Origin: Nitrobacter vulgaris
GTDB taxonomy: Bacteria > Pseudomonadota > Alphaproteobacteria > Rhizobiales > Xanthobacteraceae
Length of the DNA stretch: 64,000 nucleotides
Direction of reading: 5' to 3'
Assembly: GCF_031453995.1 (NCBI RefSeq)
Contig: NZ_JAVDPZ010000022.1
Span: forward strand, 4,564-68,563
The notes below the pieces were generated by a model, which made no database searches, was not told the origin of the DNA, and was given only the letters and a program-made list of their open reading frames with translations. The translations under genes were made by a program, and so were the position numbers. This document shows, one piece after another, positions 8,595 to 16,598 of this stretch; position 1 is the stretch's first letter; every line of letters starts with the position of its first letter.

Positions 8595-9536
8595 CTATTC
8601 CGCCAGCGCGCTCATCAACGCCTTTATATTATGCCGGACCATGGCAATGTAAGTGGGGGCGTCGCCCTTTTCATCGCTCAAACTGTCAGAATAGAGCGTC
8701 CCCCCGACCCGTGCCCCGGCCTCAGTGGCGATTTGGCTGATCAGCCGCGGATCGCTGAGATTTTCCAGAAACACGGCCGGGATTTTTGCGGTCCTGATCT
8801 GGGTGACGGTGGCGGCGATATCGCGCGCGCTCGCCTCGCTATCGGTCGATACGCCCTGCGGAGCGATGAAAGCGATGCCATAGGCCGCCTCGAAATAGGT
8901 GAAGGCATTGTGGGCCGAGATCACTTTGCGACGCTCTGGCGGAATCCGGGCCACTGCCTCGCGAACCTCCTGATCCAGCGCATCCAATTTCGCGAGATAG
9001 TCGGCGGCGTTGTCCCGATAGACCGCTTCGCCCGCGGGGTCGGCCGCAATCAGTGCATCTCGAATATTAACGACGTATATTTTGGCATTGGCAACGGACT
9101 GCCATGCATGAGGATCTGCCGAACCCTCACCGTGCACCGTTTGACCGGCATCGGCCGCGCGAAGTGGGACACCTGTGGTCGCAAATACGATCGCCGCGTT
9201 GCCGCCAGAGGCCTGCACCAGCCGCGGCAGCCAGCCTTCGAGGCCGAGGCCGTTGACAATGACCAGTCTCGCGGCCGCGACCTTTTTGGCGTCTGCCGGC
9301 GTCGGGGTAAACACATGCACGTCGCCGCTCGTCCCGACCAGGGTTGTGACACCGGTCCGCGCGCCTCCAACAGCCCGCGCGAAATCGCCGAGAATCGAAA
9401 AACTCGCAACCACCGCAATCCGGTCATCGCTGTGGGGGTCATCGCTACGGTCTTGGGCGCGGACGGGCGCGAGCGCTGCCAACACGATCGCGACCACCCA
9501 TATTCCGAGACGAGACCGCGCCATGACGTCCACCAT
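8595..9536 (-). CDS. Periplasmic zinc/manganese-binding protein of an ABC importer (ZnuA/TroA family)
   Basis: A signal peptide (about residues 1-27, ending in APVRAQ) leads a cluster 9 solute-binding protein of 313 residues. Metal-ligand positions are visible: His in SGDVHVFTPTPAD, His in SADPHAW, His in SAHNAFTYFE, and an acidic residue in TLYSDSLSDEKGDAPTY. The long His-rich loop of many ZnuA proteins is missing. That would allow manganese, but the upstream palindrome and the CobW neighbour argue for zinc. The start ATG overlaps the stop of the permease gene (TGATG); a GTG one codon earlier is possible. Confidence 0.88.
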   Translation of the reverse strand: MVDVMARSRLGIWVVAIVLAALAPVRAQDRSDDPHSDDRIAVVASFSILGDFARAVGGARTGVTTLVGTSGDVHVFTPTPADAKKVAAARLVIVNGLGLEGWLPRLVQASGGNAAIVFATTGVPLRAADAGQTVHGEGSADPHAWQSVANAKIYVVNIRDALIAADPAGEAVYRDNAADYLAKLDALDQEVREAVARIPPERRKVISAHNAFTYFEAAYGIAFIAPQGVSTDSEASARDIAATVTQIRTAKIPAVFLENLSDPRLISQIATEAGARVGGTLYSDSLSDEKGDAPTYIAMVRHNIKALMSALAE

Positions 9537-10405
9537 CACGCTTCGAGATGGGGCGCGGGAAAAAGCTGTCGCAGAATCCCGCCGACGCGTCCGAACAGCA
9601 CAGACGCGACATAAAACGCCGACGCCACCAGGATGATTGCCGGTCCCGAAGGCACCTTGCTGTGAAACGACAGCACCAGTCCGGCATAACCGGACAGCAG
9701 TGCGCTAACGACAGCGATCATCATCATGCCGGTGATGTCGCGCGACCAGAACCGGGCGATGCCCGCCGGCAAAATCATCAACCCGACTGCCAGCAGGGTG
9801 CCCATGGCATGGAAGCCGTTGACGAGGTTAACGACGACCAATCCGAGAAACGCCAGGTGCGCCGGCGCACCGGCGCGGCTCACCGTACGCAGAAACACGG
9901 GATCGACGCATTCGATCACCAGCGGGCGGTAGATCACCGCGAGCACCACAAGTGTCACGGTGGCATTAATCGCGATCACCATGAGCGTCTGGTTGTCCAT
10001 CGCAAGGATATTGCCAAAGAGCACATGAAGCAGATCGATGTTGGTGCCTTTGACCGACACGATGGTGACACCCAACGCCAGCGACGCGAGATAGAAGGTT
10101 GCCAGCGACGAATCCTCTTTCAATTCGGTGACGCGCGATACCACCCCCGCCAGAATCGCCACTGCGAACCCAGCAATTAATCCGCCGACGGTCATCGCGA
10201 ACAGATTGAGGCCCGACAGCAGGAAACCGATGGCCGCTCCCGGCAGGATCGCGTGCGCCATCGCATCGCCGACAAGACTCATCCCCCTCAACATCAGGAA
10301 CACGCCGATTGGCGCCGCCCCTAGCGCAAGCGCGATCGCCGCCGCCAGCGCACGGCGCATGAATTCGAAATCAGCGAAGGGAGCGACCAGCGCGTCGTAG
10401 ATCAT
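9536..10405 (-). CDS. ABC-3 family metal permease (ZnuB-like)
   Basis: This 289-residue inner-membrane protein has eight or nine hydrophobic segments and the ABC-3 permease landmarks MSLVGDAMAHAILPGAAIGFLL and FHAMGTLLAVGLMILPAGIARF. It forms the channel for metal import with the ATPase encoded 6 bp upstream and the binding protein whose start overlaps its stop. The order ATPase, permease, binding protein on one strand indicates a single transcript from the palindrome at 11.43 kb. Confidence 0.9.
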   Translation of the reverse strand: MIYDALVAPFADFEFMRRALAAAIALALGAAPIGVFLMLRGMSLVGDAMAHAILPGAAIGFLLSGLNLFAMTVGGLIAGFAVAILAGVVSRVTELKEDSSLATFYLASLALGVTIVSVKGTNIDLLHVLFGNILAMDNQTLMVIAINATVTLVVLAVIYRPLVIECVDPVFLRTVSRAGAPAHLAFLGLVVVNLVNGFHAMGTLLAVGLMILPAGIARFWSRDITGMMMIAVVSALLSGYAGLVLSFHSKVPSGPAIILVASAFYVASVLFGRVGGILRQLFPAPHLEA

Positions 10406-10411
10406 GATGCC

Positions 10412-11167
10412 TCAAGCTGCGCGCGGCGGAACGTGCGCTGCGCAGGCAGCAGCGCCATCATCGAAAGCTTCACACATCTGCCGGGCCAGCGACAGGTTGT
10501 CGGCCGTCAACGCCTGCGCCGTCGGTCCCCATGCCACCGCGCCGCGCGCAAGCAGCAGGGTCTCCGGAAAATTCGCGCGCACCAGATCCATGTCGTGCAG
10601 CGCCGCGACCACCGTGCGCTTCTCCTCATGCCAACGCCGCACCAGAGCGAGCAAATCGGCCGAAGTCTTGGCGTCAATGGCGTTGAAGGGCTCGTCCAGG
10701 ACGATCACGCCGGCATCTTGCAACAGCACCCGAGCGAACAGCATGCGCTGCATCTGCCCACCCGACAGCGTGCCGATGGGGCGATTTTCAAATCCGTTCA
10801 GGCCGACGACCGCAAGAGCTTCAACGATCCGCCGGCGTTCCCGCCTGCCGAGTCCGCCGAACGCGCCGGTGGTTCGCCACAACCCGGAACCGGTGAAATC
10901 GAACACCGAAATCGGAAAGCTGCGATCGATCTCTGCGCTTTGTGGCAAATAGGCAATGTCGCGGACGTCGAGGTCGCCGAAGGCGATCGATCCCGCCAGC
11001 GGCTTCAGGATGCCGACGATGCCGCGAAACAGCGTGGATTTACCCGCGCCGTTTGGACCGACCACCGCCAGCAGCGCGCCGGACGCGATCTCACCGCTCA
11101 GATGATGCACGGCCGGATGCCGCTCATACCCCAGCGTGACGTCACGAAATTGCAGTTGCGCTACCAT
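10412..11167 (-). CDS. ABC transporter ATPase for zinc uptake (ZnuC-like)
   Basis: The 251-residue ATPase has Walker A GPNGAGKSTLFRG (about residues 38-50), the signature LSGGQMQRMLFARVL, Walker B VIVLDEPF and the switch His in ALHDMDL. The start is placed at ATG 11167 because the conserved domain begins 6 residues later. The upstream open frame is Ser/Arg/Pro-rich and overlaps the previous gene in another frame. It overlaps the small His-rich gene by 7 bp, consistent with operon structure. Confidence 0.9.
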   Translation of the reverse strand: MVAQLQFRDVTLGYERHPAVHHLSGEIASGALLAVVGPNGAGKSTLFRGIVGILKPLAGSIAFGDLDVRDIAYLPQSAEIDRSFPISVFDFTGSGLWRTTGAFGGLGRRERRRIVEALAVVGLNGFENRPIGTLSGGQMQRMLFARVLLQDAGVIVLDEPFNAIDAKTSADLLALVRRWHEEKRTVVAALHDMDLVRANFPETLLLARGAVAWGPTAQALTADNLSLARQMCEAFDDGAAACAAHVPPRAA

Positions 11168-11421
11168 CTCACGGTTGTCAGCAGTACGGCCGCCCAAAGC
11201 CCGGCGCTGACCGCAAGCGCCGTTCCCAGCCGAGCAACCAGCGCCATCCGCAGGATCGACCATGGCACTGTCTGGGCCGGATGCGGCGAGGATGGTCCAT
11301 GGGCGTGCCCCTTTGGGTGTCCATGCTCGTGAGCTTGACCATGGACGTGAGTGTGAGGAGGAAGCACCTGATACGCTTTCCGGCCCTGGACGAGACCAGG
11401 GAGCCAAATTGAGAGGTCCAT
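11161..11421 (-). CDS. Small His-rich single-span membrane protein leading the zinc operon
   Basis: The 86-residue protein has a His cluster in residues 23-47 (motifs such as HTHVHGQAHEHGHPKGHAHG). It then has one transmembrane segment (about 62-82) and ends RW. Five bases separate its ATG from the right-hand palindrome, and its end overlaps the ATPase gene by 7 bp, so it is the first gene of the operon. A metal-buffering or delivery role at the membrane is an inference from the His cluster and context. I do not know a named family for it. Confidence 0.7.
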   Translation of the reverse strand: MDLSIWLPGLVQGRKAYQVLPPHTHVHGQAHEHGHPKGHAHGPSSPHPAQTVPWSILRMALVARLGTALAVSAGLWAAVLLTTVRW

Positions 11422-11425
11422 GACC

Positions 11426-11438
11426 GTTATATTATAAC
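11426..11438 (-). promoter_or_regulatory. Zur-like operator of the zinc operon
   Basis: GTTATATTATAAC is an inverted repeat with 6-bp arms around one central base, placed 5 bp upstream of the first gene of the operon. It resembles the Zur boxes of Alphaproteobacteria (GTTATA-N-TATAAC type core). Zur would repress the genes when zinc is plentiful. The 262 bp between this site and the sodB terminator show no recognisable gene. Confidence 0.75.
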
Positions 11439-11700
11439 ATCACGGTTGGCTAGCAGGCAAGCCGGCGGCTTCGCGAACGGGGCGTCCAGCAGTCGTCGCC
11501 CTATGTCAGGTGGACGGAGCAGCGCGAGGCCGGCAAACAGGCCGAACGACCAATCCCGACCACGTAGATGGCTAGCCAGCCGATCTCGCCGTGTTTGTAC
11601 AACAGCGGTATCGAGCGATGATGCAAGAAGGTGACGCAGCAGACCCGCTGCGGTCCAACCTGAAACATTGATGAGAAATGTAACGAACGAGCATACCAAC

Positions 11701-11727
11701 AAAAAAAGGCGGCACTGCCATGCCGCC
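11701..11727 (-). terminator. Intrinsic terminator of sodB
   Basis: Read on the minus strand, a perfect 7-bp stem (GGCGGCA / TGCCGCC, 11708-11714 and 11721-11727) with a 6-base loop is followed by seven T residues (the A run 11701-11707). It begins 26 bp past the sodB stop. Confidence 0.85.
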
Positions 11728-11752
11728 TTTCATGAGATTCTCCGCCTATAGA

Positions 11753-12358
11753 TCAGACGGCCTTGGAGAACAGTTCGTCGACGTAATCCCAATTCACGAG
11801 ATGATCGAGGAACGCCTTGAGATAATCCGGACGGCGATTGCGGTAGTCGATGTAATAAGAGTGCTCCCAAACGTCGCAGCCAAGAATGGGAGTCGCGTTG
11901 TGAATCAGCGGATTCTCGGCGTTCGGCGTCTTGGACACTCCGAGCTTACCATTCTTCACTTGCAGCCATGCCCATCCTGAACCGAACTGCCCGGCGCCAG
12001 CTGCGGCGAAGTCAGCCTTGAATTTGTCCAGACTGCCAAAATCCTCGACGATTTTCTTCTCCAGACGACCGGGCAGTTTATTGCCACCGCCATTGGGCTT
12101 CATCCAGTTCCAGAAATGCAGGTGGTTATAGTGCTGACCGGCGTTGTTGAAGACGCCCACGGCCGCGCTCTTGCCGTATGAGCTTTTCACGATCTCCTCG
12201 AGCGATTTGCCCTCGAATTCGGTCCCCTTGATTGCGTTATTTCCGTTGGTCACATACGCCTGATGGTGCTTATCATGATGATACTCCAAGGTTTCTTTGG
12301 ACATATGAGGCGCAAGCGCGTCATGGGAATACGGCAGGTTCGGAAGCGTAAAGGTCAT
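11753..12358 (-). CDS. sodB: Superoxide dismutase, iron type
   Basis: This cytoplasmic 201-residue enzyme dismutates superoxide. The metal ligands are in EYHHDKHHQAY (first His, residue 27), YNHLHFWNW (His), and DVWEHSYYIDYRN (Asp and His). The Gln in NNAGQHYNH sits where Fe-SODs carry their active-site Gln, which favours iron over manganese; some relatives are cambialistic. It is a single gene with a clear terminator behind it. ATG 12358 starts the conserved MTFTLPNLPY. Confidence 0.95.
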   Translation of the reverse strand: MTFTLPNLPYSHDALAPHMSKETLEYHHDKHHQAYVTNGNNAIKGTEFEGKSLEEIVKSSYGKSAAVGVFNNAGQHYNHLHFWNWMKPNGGGNKLPGRLEKKIVEDFGSLDKFKADFAAAGAGQFGSGWAWLQVKNGKLGVSKTPNAENPLIHNATPILGCDVWEHSYYIDYRNRRPDYLKAFLDHLVNWDYVDELFSKAV

Positions 12359-12640
12359 GGGTTATTTGTCCGAATTGGTGGGAGATTGAAATTGAGACCA
12401 GAGAAAACCCCTGATCAGGAGTTTCCTTCGCCAGTACTACAATAGCCGTTACATACCATAACTTGAGAGTGGTCAACGCTGGGTATGCCGGTCTTGCAGG
12501 CCGCATATTCACGAGACGCGCAGCTCGCTGCCACTACGTCCTTTGCCTTCTCCAGGACCGGCCATAGCTCGCTGCACATATAACGTTGCATCACTCGTTT
12601 TTTTTGTTATGCACCCCAAGGGACTCTGGAGGTGGTTGTC

Positions 12641-13078
12641 ATGCTCGTGCGATCCGGCTTTGCCATTGCGATTCTTTCCGCCATGTTATCTGTCGCCGGC
12701 GCACAGACACCGGCCGACCCCACCGGCATCTGGTTAACACAGGCGGGTGATGCCAAGGTTCGTGTCAGCAAATGCCGCAGCGGAATTTGCGGCGTCATTG
12801 TCTGGCTACGCAACCCGATCGATCCCGCGACCGGAAGACCTGCCGTCGACGACAAAAATCGCAACCCCGCGCTGTCCAAGCGACCGATGATCGGACTGCC
12901 GCTGTTCCATGGCATGTCGCAAACCGAATCTAACAAATGGTCAGGCACGATCTACAATGCCGATGACGGCAACTCCTATGCCAGCAACGTCTCTGTCGCG
13001 GGTCCCGGCGCGCTGCGCGTGGAAGGCTGCGTCGGCGCGTTGTGCAGCGGAGAGGTCTGGACGCGCACTCACCGCTGA
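12641..13078 (+). CDS. Exported DUF2147 domain protein
   Basis: The 145-residue product has a signal peptide (about 1-21, ending SVAGAQ). The DUF2147 signature begins PTGIWLTQAGDAKVRVSKC and includes GTIYNADDGNSYASNVSV and a final GEVWTR. Cys pairs (SKCRSGICG, EGCVGALCSG) could form disulfides in the periplasm. DUF2147 proteins are small beta-rich secreted proteins of unknown role. GGAGG at 12628-12632 is 8 bases before ATG 12641, so the GTG at 12632 is less likely. It converges with the copper ATPase gene. Confidence 0.85.
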   Translation: MLVRSGFAIAILSAMLSVAGAQTPADPTGIWLTQAGDAKVRVSKCRSGICGVIVWLRNPIDPATGRPAVDDKNRNPALSKRPMIGLPLFHGMSQTESNKWSGTIYNADDGNSYASNVSVAGPGALRVEGCVGALCSGEVWTRTHR

Positions 13079-13106
13079 AGAACAAACGACCGACCTACCC
13101 TCGCCT

Positions 13107-15584
13107 TCAAAGCCTCGCAGCACGCAGCCGCAGCGCGTTGCCGACGACGCTCACCGACGATAGCGCCATAGCCGCCGCCGCCACGACCGGGGACAACAGC
13201 AAGCCAAAAAGCGGATAGAGAACTCCGGCTGCGATCGGAATGCCTGCCGCATTGTAGATGAAGGCGAAGAACAGGTTCTGCCGAATATTGCGCATTGTCG
13301 TCTCAGAGAGACGGTGGGCGCGAGCGATACCCATGAGATCGCCCCCGAGCAGCGTCACGCCGGCGCTCTCCATTGCAATGTCCGTCCCGGTGCCCATGGC
13401 GATGCCGACATCGGCGGTAGCAAGCGCTGGTGCATCGTTGATGCCGTCGCCGGCCATCGCCACGACACGCCCCTCATCCCGAAGTCTTGCGACGATCGCG
13501 CTCTTCTGCTCGGGAAGAACATCCGCCTCGACATCGGCGATGCCAAGCTGCCTGGCGATCGCATGGGCGGTGGTGCGATTGTCGCCGGTCAGCATGATGA
13601 CCTTAATGCCGTCTTCTGCCAGCGCTTTCAGAGCCGCGCGCGCTGACGCTTTCACAGGATCGGCAATCGCGAGCAGACCCGCCAGCTTGCCCTCACGTGC
13701 GATATTGATGACGGTGGCGCCGTCGGCGCGCAGATCTTCGGCCAATGCCGCCATGCCGTGAACGGCAACATTCCGGGATTCGAGAAACGCGGCTGAGCCG
13801 ATCAGCACAGTTTTTCCCGCGATCTTTCCAGTCACGCCCTTTCCGGCCGGCGCGTCAAATTCCTGCACGTCGTTCAGCACCAGATTGCGGTGCTTCGCCG
13901 CAGCTACGATGGCGTCCGCCAGCGGATGCTCGCTGGATCGCTCGACGCTTGCAGCAAGACGCAGCAGATCGTCTTTCTCGACACCTTCCGCTACCTCGAT
14001 GGCGACGACCTTGGGCTTGCCCTCGGTTAAGGTGCCGGTCTTGTCGACCACCAGCGTGTCGACCTTCTCCATGCGCTCGAGCGCTTCGGCGTTCTTGATC
14101 AGGACGCCGGCCTGCGCGCCGCGTCCCACGCCCACCATGATCGACATTGGCGTGGCGAGCCCGAGTGCACATGGACAGGCGATGATCAGCACGCTCACCG
14201 CAGCAACCAGACCGAACGCCAGACGCGGCTCGGGGCCAACGACGGCCCAGACCGCGAACGCGACCGCGGCCGCAGCGATGACGGCGGGCACGAACCAGCC
14301 GGCCACCCGATCGGCCAAACGCTGGATCGGAGCGCGGGACCGCTGCGCCTGCGCTACCATCTGTACGATCCGCGACAACAGCGTGTCGCGCCCGACCTTC
14401 TCGGTCCGCATGACGAAGCTGCCAGACCGGTTGATGGTGCCAGCGATCACCCGTGCGCCCGCTTCCCTGGCAACCGGCATGGATTCACCGGTCACCATAG
14501 ATTCATCGAGCGACGAGCGACCCTCGACGATAACACCGTCCACCGGCACCTTTTCTCCGGGGCGAACCCGGAGCCGGTCACCGACGGCTACGTCGTCAAG
14601 CGCCACATCGTGATCCGCGCCTAGCTCATCAATGCGGCGCGCGGTCTTCGGTGCAAGATCGAGCAGCGCCTTGATGGCTCCCGACGTTGCCTCGCGAGCG
14701 CGCAACTCAAGCACCTGCCCGAGCAGCACCAGGATAGTGATAACCGCCGCCGCCTCGAAATAGACCGCGACCGCGCCGTCATGCCCGCGAAAGGCCGGCG
14801 GGAATATCGCGGGCGCGAAGGTGGCGGCAAGGCTATAGACATAGGCGACGCCAGTGCCCATCGCGATCAGCGTGAACATGTTGAGATTGCGCGTCGTCAG
14901 CGATTGCCAGCCACGCAAGAAGAACGGCCAGCCGGCCCAGATCACCACCGGCGTCGCGAACGCAAGCTGAATCCAGTTCGATAATGTTTGCCCGATCCAG
15001 CCATGCGCTCCGGCAATATGCGCACCCATGTCCAACGCGATCACAGGCAACGCGAGGATCAACCCGATCCAGAACCGGCGCAGCATATCCGCGAGTTCAG
15101 GATTAGGCGCGTCATCCAGGGACACAAATTCAGGCTCCAGCGCCATGCCGCAGATCGGACAGGCGCCGGGGCCAACCTGGCGGACTTCCGGGTGCATCGG
15201 GCAGGTGTAGATGGTGCCTTCCGGCACATCCGCCGGCGGCGCCTTGGACTTGTCAAGATATGACTGCGGCGCCGCGGCGAATTTGGTTCGGCAGCCGGCA
15301 GAGCAGAAATGATAGGTCGAACCATGATGATCGAAGCGATGTTTGCTGGTCTGCGGATCGACCGTCATGCCACAGACCGGATCCAGAACTTTTACGTCGG
15401 CCGCATGGGCGGCCTGACCATGGTGTTGCTCGTGATGATGTGCGTGCGCGTCATGAGCATGTGCCGTCGCAACTTCCTCACCGCAGCAACTCGCCTCACT
15501 CGATGCGGCGGGGGGTGATGCAGTCTGCTTCTCCGCACCGCAGCCGCAGCCATCTTGGGACTTTGCTTGCCCTGCTGTGTTCAT
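13107..15584 (-). CDS. copA: Copper-exporting P1B-type ATPase (CopA group) with YHS and heavy-metal-binding N-terminal domains
   Basis: In this 825-residue protein the N-terminus is Cys- and His-rich (residues 12-60). A YHS domain follows (VLDPVCGMTVDP to about 110), then the YTCPMHPEV...CPICGMALEP metal-binding motif (126-151). The usual GMTCxxC HMA domain is absent. The core has TGES (365-368), CPC in the membrane (470-472, the Cu(I) site), DKTGT with phosphorylated Asp514, SEHP (551-554) and GDGIND (712-717). It should pump Cu(I) out of the cytoplasm. It is divergent from a CsoR-type gene with a palindrome between them. Confidence 0.93.
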   Translation of the reverse strand: MNTAGQAKSQDGCGCGAEKQTASPPAASSEASCCGEEVATAHAHDAHAHHHEQHHGQAAHAADVKVLDPVCGMTVDPQTSKHRFDHHGSTYHFCSAGCRTKFAAAPQSYLDKSKAPPADVPEGTIYTCPMHPEVRQVGPGACPICGMALEPEFVSLDDAPNPELADMLRRFWIGLILALPVIALDMGAHIAGAHGWIGQTLSNWIQLAFATPVVIWAGWPFFLRGWQSLTTRNLNMFTLIAMGTGVAYVYSLAATFAPAIFPPAFRGHDGAVAVYFEAAAVITILVLLGQVLELRAREATSGAIKALLDLAPKTARRIDELGADHDVALDDVAVGDRLRVRPGEKVPVDGVIVEGRSSLDESMVTGESMPVAREAGARVIAGTINRSGSFVMRTEKVGRDTLLSRIVQMVAQAQRSRAPIQRLADRVAGWFVPAVIAAAAVAFAVWAVVGPEPRLAFGLVAAVSVLIIACPCALGLATPMSIMVGVGRGAQAGVLIKNAEALERMEKVDTLVVDKTGTLTEGKPKVVAIEVAEGVEKDDLLRLAASVERSSEHPLADAIVAAAKHRNLVLNDVQEFDAPAGKGVTGKIAGKTVLIGSAAFLESRNVAVHGMAALAEDLRADGATVINIAREGKLAGLLAIADPVKASARAALKALAEDGIKVIMLTGDNRTTAHAIARQLGIADVEADVLPEQKSAIVARLRDEGRVVAMAGDGINDAPALATADVGIAMGTGTDIAMESAGVTLLGGDLMGIARAHRLSETTMRNIRQNLFFAFIYNAAGIPIAAGVLYPLFGLLLSPVVAAAAMALSSVSVVGNALRLRAARL

Positions 15585-15611
15585 CCCGATCTCCGCAATC
15601 CCCTTGCAGTC

Positions 15612-15630
15612 TATACCCCACGGGGGTATA
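15612..15630. promoter_or_regulatory. Operator between copA and the csoR-type gene
   Basis: TATACCCCACGGGGGTATA is a perfect inverted repeat (8-bp arms, 3-bp centre) in the 54-bp divergent gap. G/C-tract palindromes flanked by TATA are the known operator form for CsoR/RcnR-family repressors, so the neighbouring regulator probably controls both directions from here. Confidence 0.8.
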
Positions 15631-15638
15631 TATCCGTC

Positions 15639-15914
15639 ATGCGCGACAATATCAAGATATCCTGCCGAAAGCGCCTCAGCCGGATCGAGGGCCAGGTACG
15701 CGGCCTATCCCGAATGGTGGACGAAGACCGCTATTGTATCGACATCGTGACGCAGATATCCGCCGTGCGCGCCGCGCTCCGGCGCGTCGAGGAGGAAGTG
15801 CTGAAGGATCATGTGGCGCATTGCGTCGAGCACGCGATCACAAGCGGCAACAAGGCCGATCAGCGGCGCAAGATCTCCGAGTTGATGGCCGTCATCGAGC
15901 GGACGAACCGATAG
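15639..15914 (+). CDS. CsoR/RcnR/FrmR-family metal-sensing repressor
   Basis: The all-helical 91-residue DNA-binding protein contains RLSRIEGQVRGLSRMV, the family's basic helix. The Cys-His-Cys set of the copper branch is present at Cys33 (RYCIDIV), His58 and Cys62 (DHVAHCVEHA). The pattern and the divergent Cu ATPase make Cu(I) the likely inducer: metal binding releases the protein from the palindrome 9 bp before its ATG. The longer frame reaching back across the operator is not used because it would include the palindrome. Confidence 0.85.
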   Translation: MRDNIKISCRKRLSRIEGQVRGLSRMVDEDRYCIDIVTQISAVRAALRRVEEEVLKDHVAHCVEHAITSGNKADQRRKISELMAVIERTNR

Positions 15915-16598
15915 TTGAAGAGATACTGCCGGCGTTCACCGGGTGCGCGACATCGGATGCGCCAGATCAGATCGATGCGGTATCTGAATCTTCTCGAAGT
16001 CGCACTGCCCAATACGTTCTATGTTGCAGCGGTTGTGAGGAGTTGAAGCCAGCTTCGTCAAACTTCTCGACGAAGCATTTCGGCGCGACCGCCGAAGCGA
16101 GGGCACTCGTGCAAACCTCACCGCCCTCCGCCAGGATGACTGGAGGCAGCCGTTCTTGACCGGCTCTAGCATGAACTGATGGACCCGGCCCGCCACATCA
16201 AGCGGCCGCATGTCGAACTCAACGCTTCGATTGAAACTTTCGCACCGAAGTGGTCAAGATTCGACAGGAGATTGACGGTGATCTCCCGAATCCGAAAAGC
16301 GATCCGTCAAAAAATTTTCGCTACTGATTTCCCAGCAGAAAATCACGATCTTCTTTTGAACATCGTTTCGGACACTATCGACAACGATCGAGTGAATCAT
16401 CGACAGATCAAGCACAGAAAATCGACGTACGATAGTTTGAACGGCACTCCGCAGACAGACAAGAAAAAGACCGTTAGCACCAGTATCACAAGGCATCTGT
16501 ATTAGCACTGCAACTATCGCTGACAGTTCGACACTGTCTCATATCGTTTGTTGCGATGATGTTTGGTCCACGCAGAGACTGTCGACTTCACGCGCACC
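15915..16598. other. 684-bp region without a supported gene
   Basis: Frames of about 90-110 codons exist on both strands (for example 16179-16505 plus), but none has a good ribosome binding site, recognisable motif or neighbour link. Around 16050-16185 one plus frame reads as normal protein (KLLDEAFRRDRR...) and may be the end of a lost gene. The stretch 16280-16540 is visibly AT-richer than its surroundings, which fits an insertion boundary next to hipBA. Confidence 0.4.

Noticed and set aside
11427..11702. 91-codon minus-strand frame between the Zur box and the sodB terminator
   Set aside because: It would run through the Zur-like operator and has no ribosome binding site or recognisable domain.
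15260..16159. 299-codon plus-strand frame across the copA start and csoR
   Set aside because: Overlaps two motif-supported genes in another frame and includes their operator.
16179..16505. 108-codon frame in the AT-rich gap before hipA
   Set aside because: No recognisable motif or ribosome binding site; may be chance opening in AT-rich DNA.
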